From: Flavobacterium sp. UBA6721
GTDB lineage: Bacteria > Bacteroidota > Bacteroidia > Flavobacteriales > Flavobacteriaceae
NCBI GenBank assembly: GCA_002454195.1
Contig: DKIJ01000013.1
Location: 1-64,000 of the forward strand
Length of the DNA: 64,000 nt
Reading direction: 5' to 3'
The notes under the pieces were generated by a model. It made no database searches. It was not told where the DNA came from and was given only the letters and a program-made list of their open reading frames with translations. The position numbers were made by a program, and so were the translations under genes. Positions 50,701 to 58,072 of this stretch are shown in pieces. Numbering within the stretch: position 1 is the stretch's first letter; every line of letters starts with the position of its first letter.

Positions 50701-53382
50701 GGAGCTGCCTCCAAAGTAATTATTTCGAAAGAAATGAATGCCACACTTTCGTATTGGATGAAAACCAATCAAACCAGCACGGCAACACTATTATCTAACG
50801 GTAAAGGAGATGCAACGGATTTGGTTGAAAGCAACGGATACCGAAATAAGTGGGCCTTAAACTTGAATGCCAGTGGTAACCTGGAACTGCAAGCCGAAAC
50901 AAAAACATTTCCTTTTGGCAGCATCAAAGTAAACGACGACAGCTGGCATCACATTGCAATGAGTTTGACCAGAAATGGAACTGTCCGCATGTATGTTGAT
51001 GGTAATGAACTGGCATCATACTCAAGTGCCGATCTTGGCGGTTTTTCTGCCAGCAGTCTTTTTGCGGGAACTCGAGGACAAATTCAAGCGAATTCCAGTG
51101 TCATTACAGACAATTTTTACAATGGCTTAATGGATGAACTTTGCCTTTGGAATATGGCTCGTAGTGCAGACCAAATAAAAGCAGACCAATATTATGAAGT
51201 TGATTACGCAAGTACCGGATTGCTGCTGTATTCATCCTTTAACAAACCTGAAACTACCAATACCAATGGACCTAAATATTATTATCCAAAAAATGCATTT
51301 GAAAAAGAGAGCGACTATGCTTTATTAAACGGAAAACCACTTGCTTTTACGGACACAACTCCTGGTATTAAACCACTTCGCCCTACAGAATCAATTGTTT
51401 TAAACGCAATAATAAACGGTGATGAAATAGATTTAGTACCAGACATTACGGATTGGGCCAGCATTGAAGGAAAAGTAGCCAACATTACGGTTTCTAATCT
51501 TAATGACATGTCAGACAACCGTCAAGTTTCGCCCGTAACTTGGAGTGCGTATATCAATAAAAACCCAATCAAATGGTTCGTGGAAGGATACAGCGAAGTT
51601 GTCAGTTTAATGCAAAGGACCAATGAAAGCATGTCCTTCGAAATCACCTTGATTAATCAGGGAGGATTGGCACAACCTTACTCCATTGATATACCTAGTT
51701 GGTTAACACTATCGGCAAAATCAGGAACTATAGCTCCAAACACAACTGTAACATTGAAAGCTACAGTTGACAAAAATTTAGCCATTGGAAATCATAATGC
51801 TGTTTTGTCATTGACCACCAATTACAATTATAATGAGCAAATCCACTTGGATTTTAGGGTGTTGGAAAAAGAACCAATCTTGGCATTGGATCCTACCAAG
51901 TTTACAGAATCAATGAATATCATTGGGAAAGTAAAACTAGATGGAGTGTTTACGGATGATCTTTACGACAAAGTGGTGGCTATCGTAAACGGAGAAGTTC
52001 GCGGTGTGACCAATATTATTTTTGATTCCGCTTTCAATGAATATTATGTATATCTAACGGTGTACAGCAATGCCATAAGCGGAGAAGATATCCTGTTTTA
52101 CATTTGGGATGCATCGGACGGAAAGTTAAAAGAGGCCAACTTAAATGGTAATCTTTCAATACCCTTTTTGGCAAATGATCTACTAGGAACGTACACCAGT
52201 CCCGCTATTTTTAATAATACGGCAGTAACCGGTCAGCAAATACAATTGAATCAGGGTTGGACTTGGACTTCATTTAATGTAAGTGATACTCAATTCGGGA
52301 ATTTAAATACACTCACCAAAGACCTTGTTCTTAGCACATCAGATCTTATACAATCCAATGCTCCGGCTCAATTTGATGCGTATCAGTATAACCCGCTCAA
52401 TCCTGCTGGAAGCGGATGGTCCGGAACTGTTTCGACTAATGGAGGGATTACAAACAATAAAATGTATAAAATTAAACTGGCAACAGGGCAAAAATTAAAC
52501 ATTAAAGGTGTTCCTGTGGACTTAAATACTTGGTATTTTGATTTGGCCCAAAATTGGAATTGGCTTCCTTTTGTTGTGTCTAAAAACATACCTATTGGAG
52601 ATGCATTGGCCAACTTAAATGTAAGTGATGGTGATTTTATAAAATCGCAATCTTTATTTGCTATTTATAGTACTTCAACTGGTTGGAAAGGTTCATTAAC
52701 ATATTTGAAAGCTGGTGAAGGATACATGATAAAAACGAGTACCGCTCAAAGGTTTACGTATCCAGAATATTTAAACCGAACAAGTAATAAGATCAGTTCT
52801 CCAAAAACTGGACGAGTAAATAGTACTGAAGATGATGTATTATCTAATCAATATGCAAAATTCCCTAATACCATGAGTGCGATAGTAAAATTACCCGAAG
52901 GTTTTAAAAATCTTTCTTTTTACAATGAAACCGGACAATTAAGGGGCAATACATCAACTCAAAATATAGAAGGTACAAATCTGGCTTTCATAACTATTTA
53001 TGGAAATCAGCCAGAAAAACTTACAGCCTATATTGGTTCAGGAAATAACACTCAAGCCACCACAAAATCGGTCAGCTTCTCAACCGATGCAATTCTGGGC
53101 AGTATTTCAGATCCAGTAGTAATCGATTTGTTAGAAGAAAAAATAAGCGTTTCTCCAAATCCTTTTTACAACGATATTGAAATAGCCTTTGAAACCGAAA
53201 AAAGTGGTAATGCTAAGATACTGATTAGCAACATACTTAATCAAGTAGTATATACTGGTTCTTTCGAAATACATTCTGGGGCTACCGTTTTAAAAATACA
53301 TCCTAACATAGCTAGTGGAATGTATATCCTTAGAGTAGAAATAGCCGATAAAACGGTTGTACAAAAAATAATAAAAAACTAA
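44800..53382 (+). CDS. Giant T9SS-secreted multidomain surface protein with LamG domains
   Basis: 2860 residues. Signal peptide (LVLWLTLFSFCSLIAQ) and a fibronectin-like region (125-205). First LamG/concanavalin-like domain at about 236-440 (LKDAITIQTWVKPES). Carboxypeptidase-regulatory-like unit at about 638-694. Ser/Asn-rich stretch at about 1046-1107. Two further LamG domains at about 1760-1905 and 1954-2137. BACON-like unit at about 2284-2357. A DKVVAIVNGEVRG domain at about 2362-2464 is also present in the next gene's product. Two GWTW/NWNW repeats lie at about 2482-2640. A type A T9SS sorting domain ends the protein (2781-2860, SVSPNPFYNDIEI). LamG domains suggest glycan binding. No catalytic motif is seen. 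Cys residues are few. Confidence 0.88.
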   Translation: MKHILVLWLTLFSFCSLIAQESLGVKSVISAGSSQKDNLNLTLTTNVGGVSKTLTVGSVSIQTGLPYMGIIDKPFTNNPSPQNYIKDLGFPWGIRYRYNTFSEDAFTVSKGYYSDRIEINWDIKMNREKIISLSVYRTEDINGVSPYWGTALKTLPSDAGTFVDTNVEGGKLYRYKIAAKGVEADGVEILYSTYITGIGYRNPTGVITGNISYTGGNPVRDVMIVANPTGSTLRFGSSLLVSKNSYITVPYLNKKLKDAITIQTWVKPESAFNDDALILYSLASDNNETLNFKIKMNNNVLTASLGTHTITLSDYIPSGEIDNKGDDVLVPITDINTSFTHFSAVIKDNTVPEIYINGRLISKDYVVKMNAILDQNTTTASSTVTFTSSNTPVRLNTSADGINQSWTSFTMGGGKTAYLDEFRVWETALIPSQILRDYRRYLDGNEPYLNTYIRANEKTGDYAYDLAHTGFDFHGNDAKLSHSSVVATWANSDTNSNNIPTNSQLGVMGVSDEYGNYVISAIPYSGNGTSFTIVPSLGKHEFNPNQELAYLGASSSVINNVDFVDKSSFAFKGLVVYDSRGVFPPTPEAPITGDIKDNEAYNAYIKDNLKYQKGEYWAEKDANDKITQLIRYAPIPVPGAYVYIDNIQAIDANNVPIQTDINGRFTIEVPIGNHAISVSKSGHTFDFDGRFPAKTSSVINGETFYTNTYKDFFEDNDEPVTFIDNTKVIVIGRVVGGKVESDKTIGFGYDGTKTYSYKDSEGVDRQTVYTSINNIGKAQLTLGYLPAGATSITPEYKTSFITNNETGEFRVSLLPLSYTLPQNDLTFKSGKNPDNTPLLDADMSINFTTIKALQYPSFVQGTTTITGEPYQEILKFTHIAPPEHTVLSQTSDSSITADGITYTISPNQNPPIYSQFGEYKIEIQSLERYFNYDTSLTAPVVSSVPVEGGSLITTNNLALENSEKIEVSATDPSLLTYSFKGGTPNTDATTGFKRTIDLKFRSNGIDYPLTNYHTEGIVLGGEADGTQTFVTAGPEIPDFVLRDPPGSGSSATIEKGSSFSFSKENSSSTNNGNDTNTTVSLGFTLSTGGGLAGPVMESETTADTSTGITMEQSSSNGKSITNTYTFNQTISTSSDPGWVGSDADLYIGTSANQFYGTYNELVASSNSDNSTPINVINGSGAAMVLHPKINKALYFNESPEKTLFIYSQYNILNDIIPKYIDIIQQIDAGTLVENQNGVLTRDAYTSSINLWRKIILNNELAKYQALNDKDALKTSLNDIIESLKDPQTNKLSEYGEQLKKMLNDTFYENISLDAGVGDFTKGFGVDRLTATTLTYELQIDASVAVAVGSSFNDTGFAMETTTNSGAGSGSSSEDSGDESTNISYTLNDSDANNLLSVDVINAFDGNGPIFITKGGETSCPYEGGELSHFYNPTHTNVTKPEQDIVDLEESERIPLSTATMALEKPEITVTDADVSGIFEGRNAEFVLQLRNTSTINKDATFLLVVDQTTNPDNAEINIEPNGTLINIPAGKTVFYTMTLKKVKQDQFDYNNIRVMLTSTCDGNVADEVLVSANFVPACSPVTIMAPTNNWLLNRNSAFEGTTTKPVNIKLGDYNTSFASFQKINLEYRLKGTPNWTGLRTYYKNQADYTTAFNGGDQNVELIVGDQLNYAWDIAALGLANGTYELRARTSCYNQTAYESEIIEGSVDLTAPVVFGTPTPKNGILSLGEDITLRFNEPVKTNGTVTKFEFLVQKNQLPVEHGVSLAFNGSSNTATINKPAIATGDFSIEFWLKNSSPTGTSTLLSQNNGIKIELIDSDLKYTIGSQNISATIAKDGTFNHYALSYNAVANKLSLIENDKEIKTVTLSTKLQFTNDNPVVLGGNTFKGNLHDLRFWKRNITREDAVANMNTALNGNETGLLGYWPINEGNGVVANDLARFKTLVISNANWDINPKGSAYAFDGSNYLNFGAASKVIISKEMNATLSYWMKTNQTSTATLLSNGKGDATDLVESNGYRNKWALNLNASGNLELQAETKTFPFGSIKVNDDSWHHIAMSLTRNGTVRMYVDGNELASYSSADLGGFSASSLFAGTRGQIQANSSVITDNFYNGLMDELCLWNMARSADQIKADQYYEVDYASTGLLLYSSFNKPETTNTNGPKYYYPKNAFEKESDYALLNGKPLAFTDTTPGIKPLRPTESIVLNAIINGDEIDLVPDITDWASIEGKVANITVSNLNDMSDNRQVSPVTWSAYINKNPIKWFVEGYSEVVSLMQRTNESMSFEITLINQGGLAQPYSIDIPSWLTLSAKSGTIAPNTTVTLKATVDKNLAIGNHNAVLSLTTNYNYNEQIHLDFRVLEKEPILALDPTKFTESMNIIGKVKLDGVFTDDLYDKVVAIVNGEVRGVTNIIFDSAFNEYYVYLTVYSNAISGEDILFYIWDASDGKLKEANLNGNLSIPFLANDLLGTYTSPAIFNNTAVTGQQIQLNQGWTWTSFNVSDTQFGNLNTLTKDLVLSTSDLIQSNAPAQFDAYQYNPLNPAGSGWSGTVSTNGGITNNKMYKIKLATGQKLNIKGVPVDLNTWYFDLAQNWNWLPFVVSKNIPIGDALANLNVSDGDFIKSQSLFAIYSTSTGWKGSLTYLKAGEGYMIKTSTAQRFTYPEYLNRTSNKISSPKTGRVNSTEDDVLSNQYAKFPNTMSAIVKLPEGFKNLSFYNETGQLRGNTSTQNIEGTNLAFITIYGNQPEKLTAYIGSGNNTQATTKSVSFSTDAILGSISDPVVIDLLEEKISVSPNPFYNDIEIAFETEKSGNAKILISNILNQVVYTGSFEIHSGATVLKIHPNIASGMYILRVEIADKTVVQKIIKN

Positions 53383-53390
53383 AATAAAAA

Positions 53391-53430
53391 TTCCGGAAAA
53401 GTATTTTTTAAAAGTATTCTTTTCCGGAAT
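53391..53430 (+). terminator. Hairpin after the giant gene
   Basis: TTCCGGAAAAGTA / TATTCTTTTCCGGAA inverted repeat lies between the giant gene and the 305-residue gene. There is no long T run after it, so it may be an attenuator or mRNA-stability hairpin rather than a full stop. Confidence 0.55.
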
Positions 53431-53443
53431 AAATCTCTTTTTT

Positions 53444-54361
53444 ATGAAAAAAACAGCATTTTACTTTATACTGTCATGCCTTTCTTTTCATGCATTGTTA
53501 GCACAAACACCTACTTGGAAAGTGGATGAGAGTGCCTATCAGTACAGTATGACTTTTGTAGCCAAACTGAATGTGGACGGAAAACAGTTAATTGGTGTAA
53601 ATGACAAAGTGGCTGCATTTGTAGGCACTAGCTGCAGAGGAATAAGCGGAGTAACCTATGTTGCAAGCGAAGCCTCTTATTATGCTTATCTTACTGTATT
53701 TTCAAATACACAAAATGAAGCAATGTACTTCAAATTATATGACAGTGCAACCGATAAAACAACCGTTGTAAGCAAGCAAATAGTGTTTGGGGTAAATGAG
53801 CACAGAGGAAATCTATTTCAATCCTACAGCATTGCCGAACCAGCATTAAACGACAAGGCGGAACTTCTGACTTTTAATTTTGTAGACATAAAAAATGTGT
53901 CGTCTACTACTAATGGCGAAAAGATAACCATAAGCCTGTATGACAGTTATGACATAACTACCCTAAAACCTGAATTTACTTTGAGTAAAGGGGCCAAGTT
54001 GCTAAAAAACAGAATTGTACAAAAATCGGGGGAGTTGACAGATAATTTTTCTACCACAATAACTTACGAAGTCCTATCTGAAGATGAATCTAATCTGAAC
54101 ATCTTTACTGTAGTTGTAAATCAAGTAAGTACTCCAACCCTGTTTTATAAAAAAGATGCTGTTTGTTACGAAGGTGGAGTCATAAAAGTAGTCTCAAAAC
54201 AAGAAGGAACACCAGTTACCTTAACAAGTAATGGCAAGACCGTTACAACCAAACAAATTACAAATGGAGAGGCTATTTTTAATGACCTCGACACCAACTC
54301 TTACATTGTAACAATAGAAAATGAATGGAAGCTAATTAATATAAAATTAAAAGAAAAATAA
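53444..54361 (+). CDS. Secreted companion protein sharing a domain with the giant protein
   Basis: 305 residues with a signal peptide (FILSCLSFHALLAQ). Residues 25-115 (KLNVDGKQL, NDKVAAFVGTSCRGIS, YYAYLTVFSN, FKLYD) match the giant protein's residues about 2362-2464 in order and spacing (KVKLDG, YDKVVAIVNGEVRGV, YYVYLTVYSN, FYIWD). The rest is beta-rich and resembles Ig-like modules. There is no T9SS sorting domain and no lipobox. It sits 62 bases downstream of the giant gene and three bases before a lipoprotein gene. Association with the giant protein is inferred. Confidence 0.72.
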   Translation: MKKTAFYFILSCLSFHALLAQTPTWKVDESAYQYSMTFVAKLNVDGKQLIGVNDKVAAFVGTSCRGISGVTYVASEASYYAYLTVFSNTQNEAMYFKLYDSATDKTTVVSKQIVFGVNEHRGNLFQSYSIAEPALNDKAELLTFNFVDIKNVSSTTNGEKITISLYDSYDITTLKPEFTLSKGAKLLKNRIVQKSGELTDNFSTTITYEVLSEDESNLNIFTVVVNQVSTPTLFYKKDAVCYEGGVIKVVSKQEGTPVTLTSNGKTVTTKQITNGEAIFNDLDTNSYIVTIENEWKLINIKLKEK

Positions 54362-54363
54362 CC

Positions 54364-54495
54364 ATGAAAAAATTAAACAAAAAAAACTTGAAAATTGTAG
54401 GATTGCTAATGGTACTGTCTCTGTTCATAGGATGTAAAGCAGATGAGTTACCTTGTAAACGCGTTCCACAAGGAGAATTTATTTTAGTGGAGTAA
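54364..54495 (+). CDS. Tiny lipoprotein (43 residues)
   Basis: ATG start two bases after the previous stop codon. A Lys-rich N-terminus and hydrophobic core (VGLLMVLSLFIGC) with Cys 24 at the lipobox leave a mature peptide of about 20 residues, KADELPCKRVPQGEFILVE, with one more cysteine. The lipoprotein signal and tight coupling to the upstream gene support it as real. Its stop lies 17 bases before the rpe fragment. No family recognised. Confidence 0.65.
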   Translation: MKKLNKKNLKIVGLLMVLSLFIGCKADELPCKRVPQGEFILVE

Positions 54496-54511
54496 TTTTT
54501 TCTAAATACTA

Positions 54512-54802
54512 TTAAAAGACGTTATCAATGATATTGACTTAGTTTGTATCATGAGTGTGAATCCTGGTTTTGGAGGACAATCTTTTATAGAAAACACCTA
54601 TTCAAAAATTGAAAAACTAAAAGCCTTGATAACTAGAAAAGGCGCATCAACTATTATAGAAATTGACGGCGGTGTTACCAATAAAAACGCAGTACAACTT
54701 GTTAAAGCAGGCGCAGATGTTCTTGTAGCGGGAAGCTTTGTATTCAAAGCAGAAGATCCCACAGCAACAGTAGCAGACTTGAAAAAAATCACAACATTAT
54801 AA
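54512..54802 (+). pseudogene. 3' fragment of a second rpe (about 96 codons)
   Basis: The frame reads LKDVINDIDLVCIMSVNPGF and runs to a normal Rpe C-terminus and stop. It corresponds to about codons 125-220 of Rpe and lacks the catalytic N-terminal half, so it cannot be an active epimerase. Compared with intact rpe, bases 54516-54585 match 42115-42184 with three differences; after that the copies differ at many third positions. Two alleles of different origin are implied, not a recent tandem copy. An internal ATG at 54551 could allow an 83-residue product, but this is unlikely to be functional. Confidence 0.9.
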
Positions 54803-54804
54803 AT

Positions 54805-54835
54805 AAAAAAAAGTCCCAAATTTGGGACTTTTTTT
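54805..54835 (+). terminator. Terminator behind the rpe fragment
   Basis: Perfect stem AAAAAAAGTCCCAAA / TTTGGGACTTTTTTT. Together with the fragment it looks like the original 3' end of an rpe gene, and it is convergent with the CBS gene. Confidence 0.9.
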
Positions 54836-54840
54836 AATTA

Positions 54841-55263
54841 TCATTTATACTGATCGATTAAATACTTAATTAAATCTGTTGTTGTTACAATCCCCACCAA
54901 AAGTTCACCCAAACAAACCGGTAAAGCATGAAATTCGTTTTTAGATAAAATTTCAGCTGTTTCTTTTATAGTAGTCTCCGGAGAAATAGTCACTAACTTT
55001 TTTGCCATTACTTGCTCTACGGTAAACATGTTATAAACAGTGGCATCCACAATTTCAGCATCGTCATCAACAGCATCTACGAAAGATATACGCAACAAAT
55101 CCGTATAACTCAACATTCCTATTATCTTGTTTCCATTTACTACCGGAATATGCCTGATTTTATTTTATTTAAAGAGTTGTTCTGCTTTTGTTAAATCGTC
55201 AGCAAGATTTAATTTTATTACATTTTTAGTCATAATAGCTGACACTGGCACCTTGTGTTTCAT
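54841..55263 (-). pseudogene. CBS-domain protein interrupted by an in-frame stop
   Basis: The frame from the ATG at 55263 (MKHKVPVSAIMTKNVIKLNL) encodes a two-CBS-domain protein of about 140 codons. Codon 33 (55165-55167) is TAA, between AEQLFK and NKIRHIPVV; the same frame continues through the second CBS motif (VEQVMAKKLVTISPE; HALPV; GIVTTTDLIKYL). A Lys codon (AAA) is expected there, so one substitution explains the stop. The downstream part could restart at ATG 55116. It is either a recent pseudogene or a sequencing error. CBS pairs bind adenosyl ligands. Confidence 0.85.
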
Positions 55264-55397
55264 AACTTATACCTTTAGATTGTATTCAAAGTTATCAGAT
55301 TAAAAAGTGTAAAAACATGATGTTTATCAGTTGGTTTTCGTGATTATTTTGATATGTTAGTAGAACGAATTCTCAAGTACTATAAAGTTGATTGAAA

Positions 55398-55430
55398 CAA
55401 AAAAGCAAGCTAAATAAGCTTGCTTTTTTG
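55398..55430. terminator. Orphan bidirectional terminator-like hairpin
   Basis: AAAAAAGCAAGCT / AGCTTGCTTTTTT-type stem with A and T runs on either side. No gene ends here; it lies upstream of the CBS pseudogene and beyond the PhoD-like gene's own hairpin. It may be a leftover of the arrangement before the islet inserted. Apart from this hairpin and the direct repeat at 55466, the 309-base gap 55264-55572 shows nothing. Confidence 0.7.
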
Positions 55431-55465
55431 TGTGAGCGCTATAGATTTAAAATCAAACCAACTTA

Positions 55466-55533
55466 TTGATTTTATGAAGGTTATCGGTTCGTTATAAAGC
55501 AACAAATGACCTTAAAAAAGATTTAAGGTCATT
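55466..55533. repeat. Left direct repeat of the SusCD/PhoD islet
   Basis: TTGATTTTATGAAGGTTATC, GGTTCGTTATAAA and a hairpin AATGACCTTAAA / TTTAAGGTCATT. About 63 of 69 aligned positions equal the copy at 61488-61556 in the same orientation. The hairpin can end the phoD-like transcript. Confidence 0.85.
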
Positions 55534-55572
55534 GCTCATTAAAATAAAAGCTATTACTAAGTGGTACCTATA

Positions 55573-56649
55573 TTATTTTTTAATAACCAAATTAGAAAAT
55601 GAAATTTCAGATAAACGAATCGAATGATTAACTACAACTCCTTCATTATCAAATAAATTGAATTGAATAGTTGGATCTTCTTGTTGATTAAAAATTTCAA
55701 TTATACCATAATTATTCTGAGTAACTACGGGACCAACTCTATTAGAATTAGATTCAGTAGAATACCAGGTTTGCGTAATACCGCTTGACGTAACATCATA
55801 CAGAGGATAAGTGCTGTTGGTATTCATTTTAGAAATTTCTCCCCAATGCACATCCCCAGAAATAAAAACAACTCCATTGGCTTTTGTAGAGCTAATTAAA
55901 TCGATAAATTTAGCATGTTCTTGTGGTAAATTTGTCCATGATTCATAGCCGTTATATTCATGACCAAATTGCAAACTTGACGCTATGATTCGTACATCTG
56001 CAGCTTGCATCAATTCTTTCTCCAACCATTTCCATTGGGCAGCACCAAGCAGTGTACTATCCTTGCTTTGATTAGGAATATAATCATTTTTGTAGGAAGG
56101 ATTTTTAGGCTTGTTGTGAGTAAGATCATCACGAAAAGTCCGCGTATCTAATAAAATTATTTGAAGTTTTTTAGATCCCATCTGAACGTATTCAACACCA
56201 TATATTCCATCGTGTTTTCTTCGATCTGAATCAGGAGCTATTTTCCAAAAATCCATAAAGATTTCTTTCGATTCTTTCTTGAAAGGATAATGTCTTCCTT
56301 TATCATTTTCGCCATAATCGTGATCATCCCAAACAGATAGTATTTTAGTACTATTGTTCAGTTCTTGGAATTCAGGTTTTGCCGCTAATTTTGCATATTT
56401 GCTTTTTAATACATTCATATCGCGAGTGTCACCATAAATATTGTCGCCTAAGTAGATGAACAAGTTAGGTTGTTGCTTTGCTATAAGAGACAAGAGTGGT
56501 TGATCTTTATCTTGATGTGCACAAGAACCGAAAGCAATTTTATAGCTTTCAGTATTTTTACTTTCAACTCCATTGCTTATTTGTGCTTTGGCTTGGAAGC
56601 CAAAGAACACAAATAATATTGCAATTAAAACGGATTGATTATTTTTCAT
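55573..56649 (-). CDS. PhoD-like alkaline phosphatase family protein, exported
   Basis: 358 residues with a signal peptide (VLIAILFVFFGFQAKAQ). The metallophosphatase core includes IAFGSCAHQDKDQP, LFIYLGDNIYGDTRD, SVWDDHDYGENDKG and FISGDVHWGEIS, which fit the PhoD family that hydrolyses phosphomono- or diesters. It is the last gene of susC-susD-phoD, five bases after susD, so the operon probably takes up organic phosphate compounds. Substrate range cannot be read from the sequence. Absence of a lipobox suggests a periplasmic enzyme. Confidence 0.87.
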   Translation of the reverse strand: MKNNQSVLIAILFVFFGFQAKAQISNGVESKNTESYKIAFGSCAHQDKDQPLLSLIAKQQPNLFIYLGDNIYGDTRDMNVLKSKYAKLAAKPEFQELNNSTKILSVWDDHDYGENDKGRHYPFKKESKEIFMDFWKIAPDSDRRKHDGIYGVEYVQMGSKKLQIILLDTRTFRDDLTHNKPKNPSYKNDYIPNQSKDSTLLGAAQWKWLEKELMQAADVRIIASSLQFGHEYNGYESWTNLPQEHAKFIDLISSTKANGVVFISGDVHWGEISKMNTNSTYPLYDVTSSGITQTWYSTESNSNRVGPVVTQNNYGIIEIFNQQEDPTIQFNLFDNEGVVVNHSIRLSEISFSNLVIKK

Positions 56650-56654
56650 AAGGA

Positions 56655-58061
56655 TTAAAATTTATCCCACCAAACTTTGGTGTTGATCGTTTCGCCACCC
56701 ATAGCTTGAACTGCTTTGTCATAATTTTCAGCATTTACTGATTGTTCCAAACTAGGAAGTAATAGTCTTCTTGGAACTACACGTCCATTTTTAGCACCTG
56801 GACCACCTACAATAAAACTTGGTTTTCCTGTACGCTTCCAATCTAACCATGATTCTACACCAGAATGGTACAAAGCCAACCATTTTTGAGTGTAAAATGT
56901 TTCGCTTCCAGCAGCATAAGGTGCAGTTGAAGTTAAGAAGTTAGATGGCATAATTACTCCCCATTGTACAAACGAAGCTTCAACAGCAGTATTGTAATAA
57001 TTTTGTGCAGTCCCTGTGCTTATTAAATTACGTTCACGTGCTTCAGATAGTAAAAAGTTTAATTCACTGTAAGTCATGAATAAAGCAGCTATTTTAGATT
57101 TTGTGTAGAAATAATCTTCAGATCTTCTTGAGTACCCTGAAGGCTCTCCAATAGCATCTGAAGCCAAACCAGGAACAACTCCTCTGTGATTAGTAGTTCC
57201 TACAATTGGATCAATCCATTCGTCTAGACGAGGATCATTTGTAGCCATTAAATTACTTATTAGATGTGTAGTTGGGATTACAATATTGTATCCATACAAT
57301 CTATTTACTCCATCACTCATTGGAGAAATATTTGGGAAAGAACCTGAATATTTATAAGCGGCATTGTCAGAATTTGATGTAAATAATGGATATGTATCGC
57401 TATTTGAAACGATAGTAGCTAATTTTGAACCAACATTTATTTTGTTAGAAACACGCATTAGATAACGAACATGTAAAGCATTAGCGAATTTTTTCCATTT
57501 TAGCATTGAGCCTCCAAATAATAAGTCACCTTCAACGCTTTTATTAGTATCAATTAACGTATTAGCTTTAGTTAAATTTTCAAAAATCTTAGTGTAAATC
57601 TGCTCTTGAGAATCGTAAACTGGTTTTAAAATTCCTGCTTCTCCGCTTGTGGCCTCAGAATAAGGTACATTTCCATAAGCATCAGTAATTGTACTTATAG
57701 TGTACGACTCTAATATAAGTGCTATGGCTTCATAATTTTTATCGCCAAGGGCAATTCCTTGTTTTTTGATATCTTGGATGTCATTCAACCATTTGTACAT
57801 GTTCCAAAAACGATTGTCTGTACCCCAATCATAAAGATCTAATTGGTTGTATTCATAATTTCCACCATATTGAGAGACAATATCCCCAAAATCAAATGCA
57901 TTAGAAACATTAGCATTAGCTAAGTTAAAAATCACATTAGGTAAAAGTGTTTTTGGCTGAGCCAAAGTAGGTTGATTTTTGTTTGTATTAATTTCTTCAA
58001 ACTGATCGGTACAAGATACCATCAGTGAAAGTAACAAAACGAATAATAGACTATTTTTCAT
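56655..58061 (-). CDS. SusD/RagB-family outer-membrane lipoprotein
   Basis: 468 residues. Lipoprotein signal with lipobox LMVSC (Cys 17). The SusD-like helical domain is visible (FNLANANVSNAFDFGDIVSQ; LYDWGTDNRFWNMYKW; SEARERNL). SusD lipoproteins bind ligands as lids of SusC barrels at the outer membrane. It sits 11 bases downstream of the susC stop and five bases before the PhoD-like gene, forming one operon. Ligand unknown; a phosphorylated compound is suggested by the phosphatase. Confidence 0.9.
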   Translation of the reverse strand: MKNSLLFVLLLSLMVSCTDQFEEINTNKNQPTLAQPKTLLPNVIFNLANANVSNAFDFGDIVSQYGGNYEYNQLDLYDWGTDNRFWNMYKWLNDIQDIKKQGIALGDKNYEAIALILESYTISTITDAYGNVPYSEATSGEAGILKPVYDSQEQIYTKIFENLTKANTLIDTNKSVEGDLLFGGSMLKWKKFANALHVRYLMRVSNKINVGSKLATIVSNSDTYPLFTSNSDNAAYKYSGSFPNISPMSDGVNRLYGYNIVIPTTHLISNLMATNDPRLDEWIDPIVGTTNHRGVVPGLASDAIGEPSGYSRRSEDYFYTKSKIAALFMTYSELNFLLSEARERNLISTGTAQNYYNTAVEASFVQWGVIMPSNFLTSTAPYAAGSETFYTQKWLALYHSGVESWLDWKRTGKPSFIVGGPGAKNGRVVPRRLLLPSLEQSVNAENYDKAVQAMGGETINTKVWWDKF

Positions 58062-58072
58062 GATTTATTTTT

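Noticed and set aside
54551..54802. Reading the second rpe segment as a functional gene of 83 codons
   Set aside because: It lacks the first half of the TIM barrel, including the catalytic aspartate and metal ligands.
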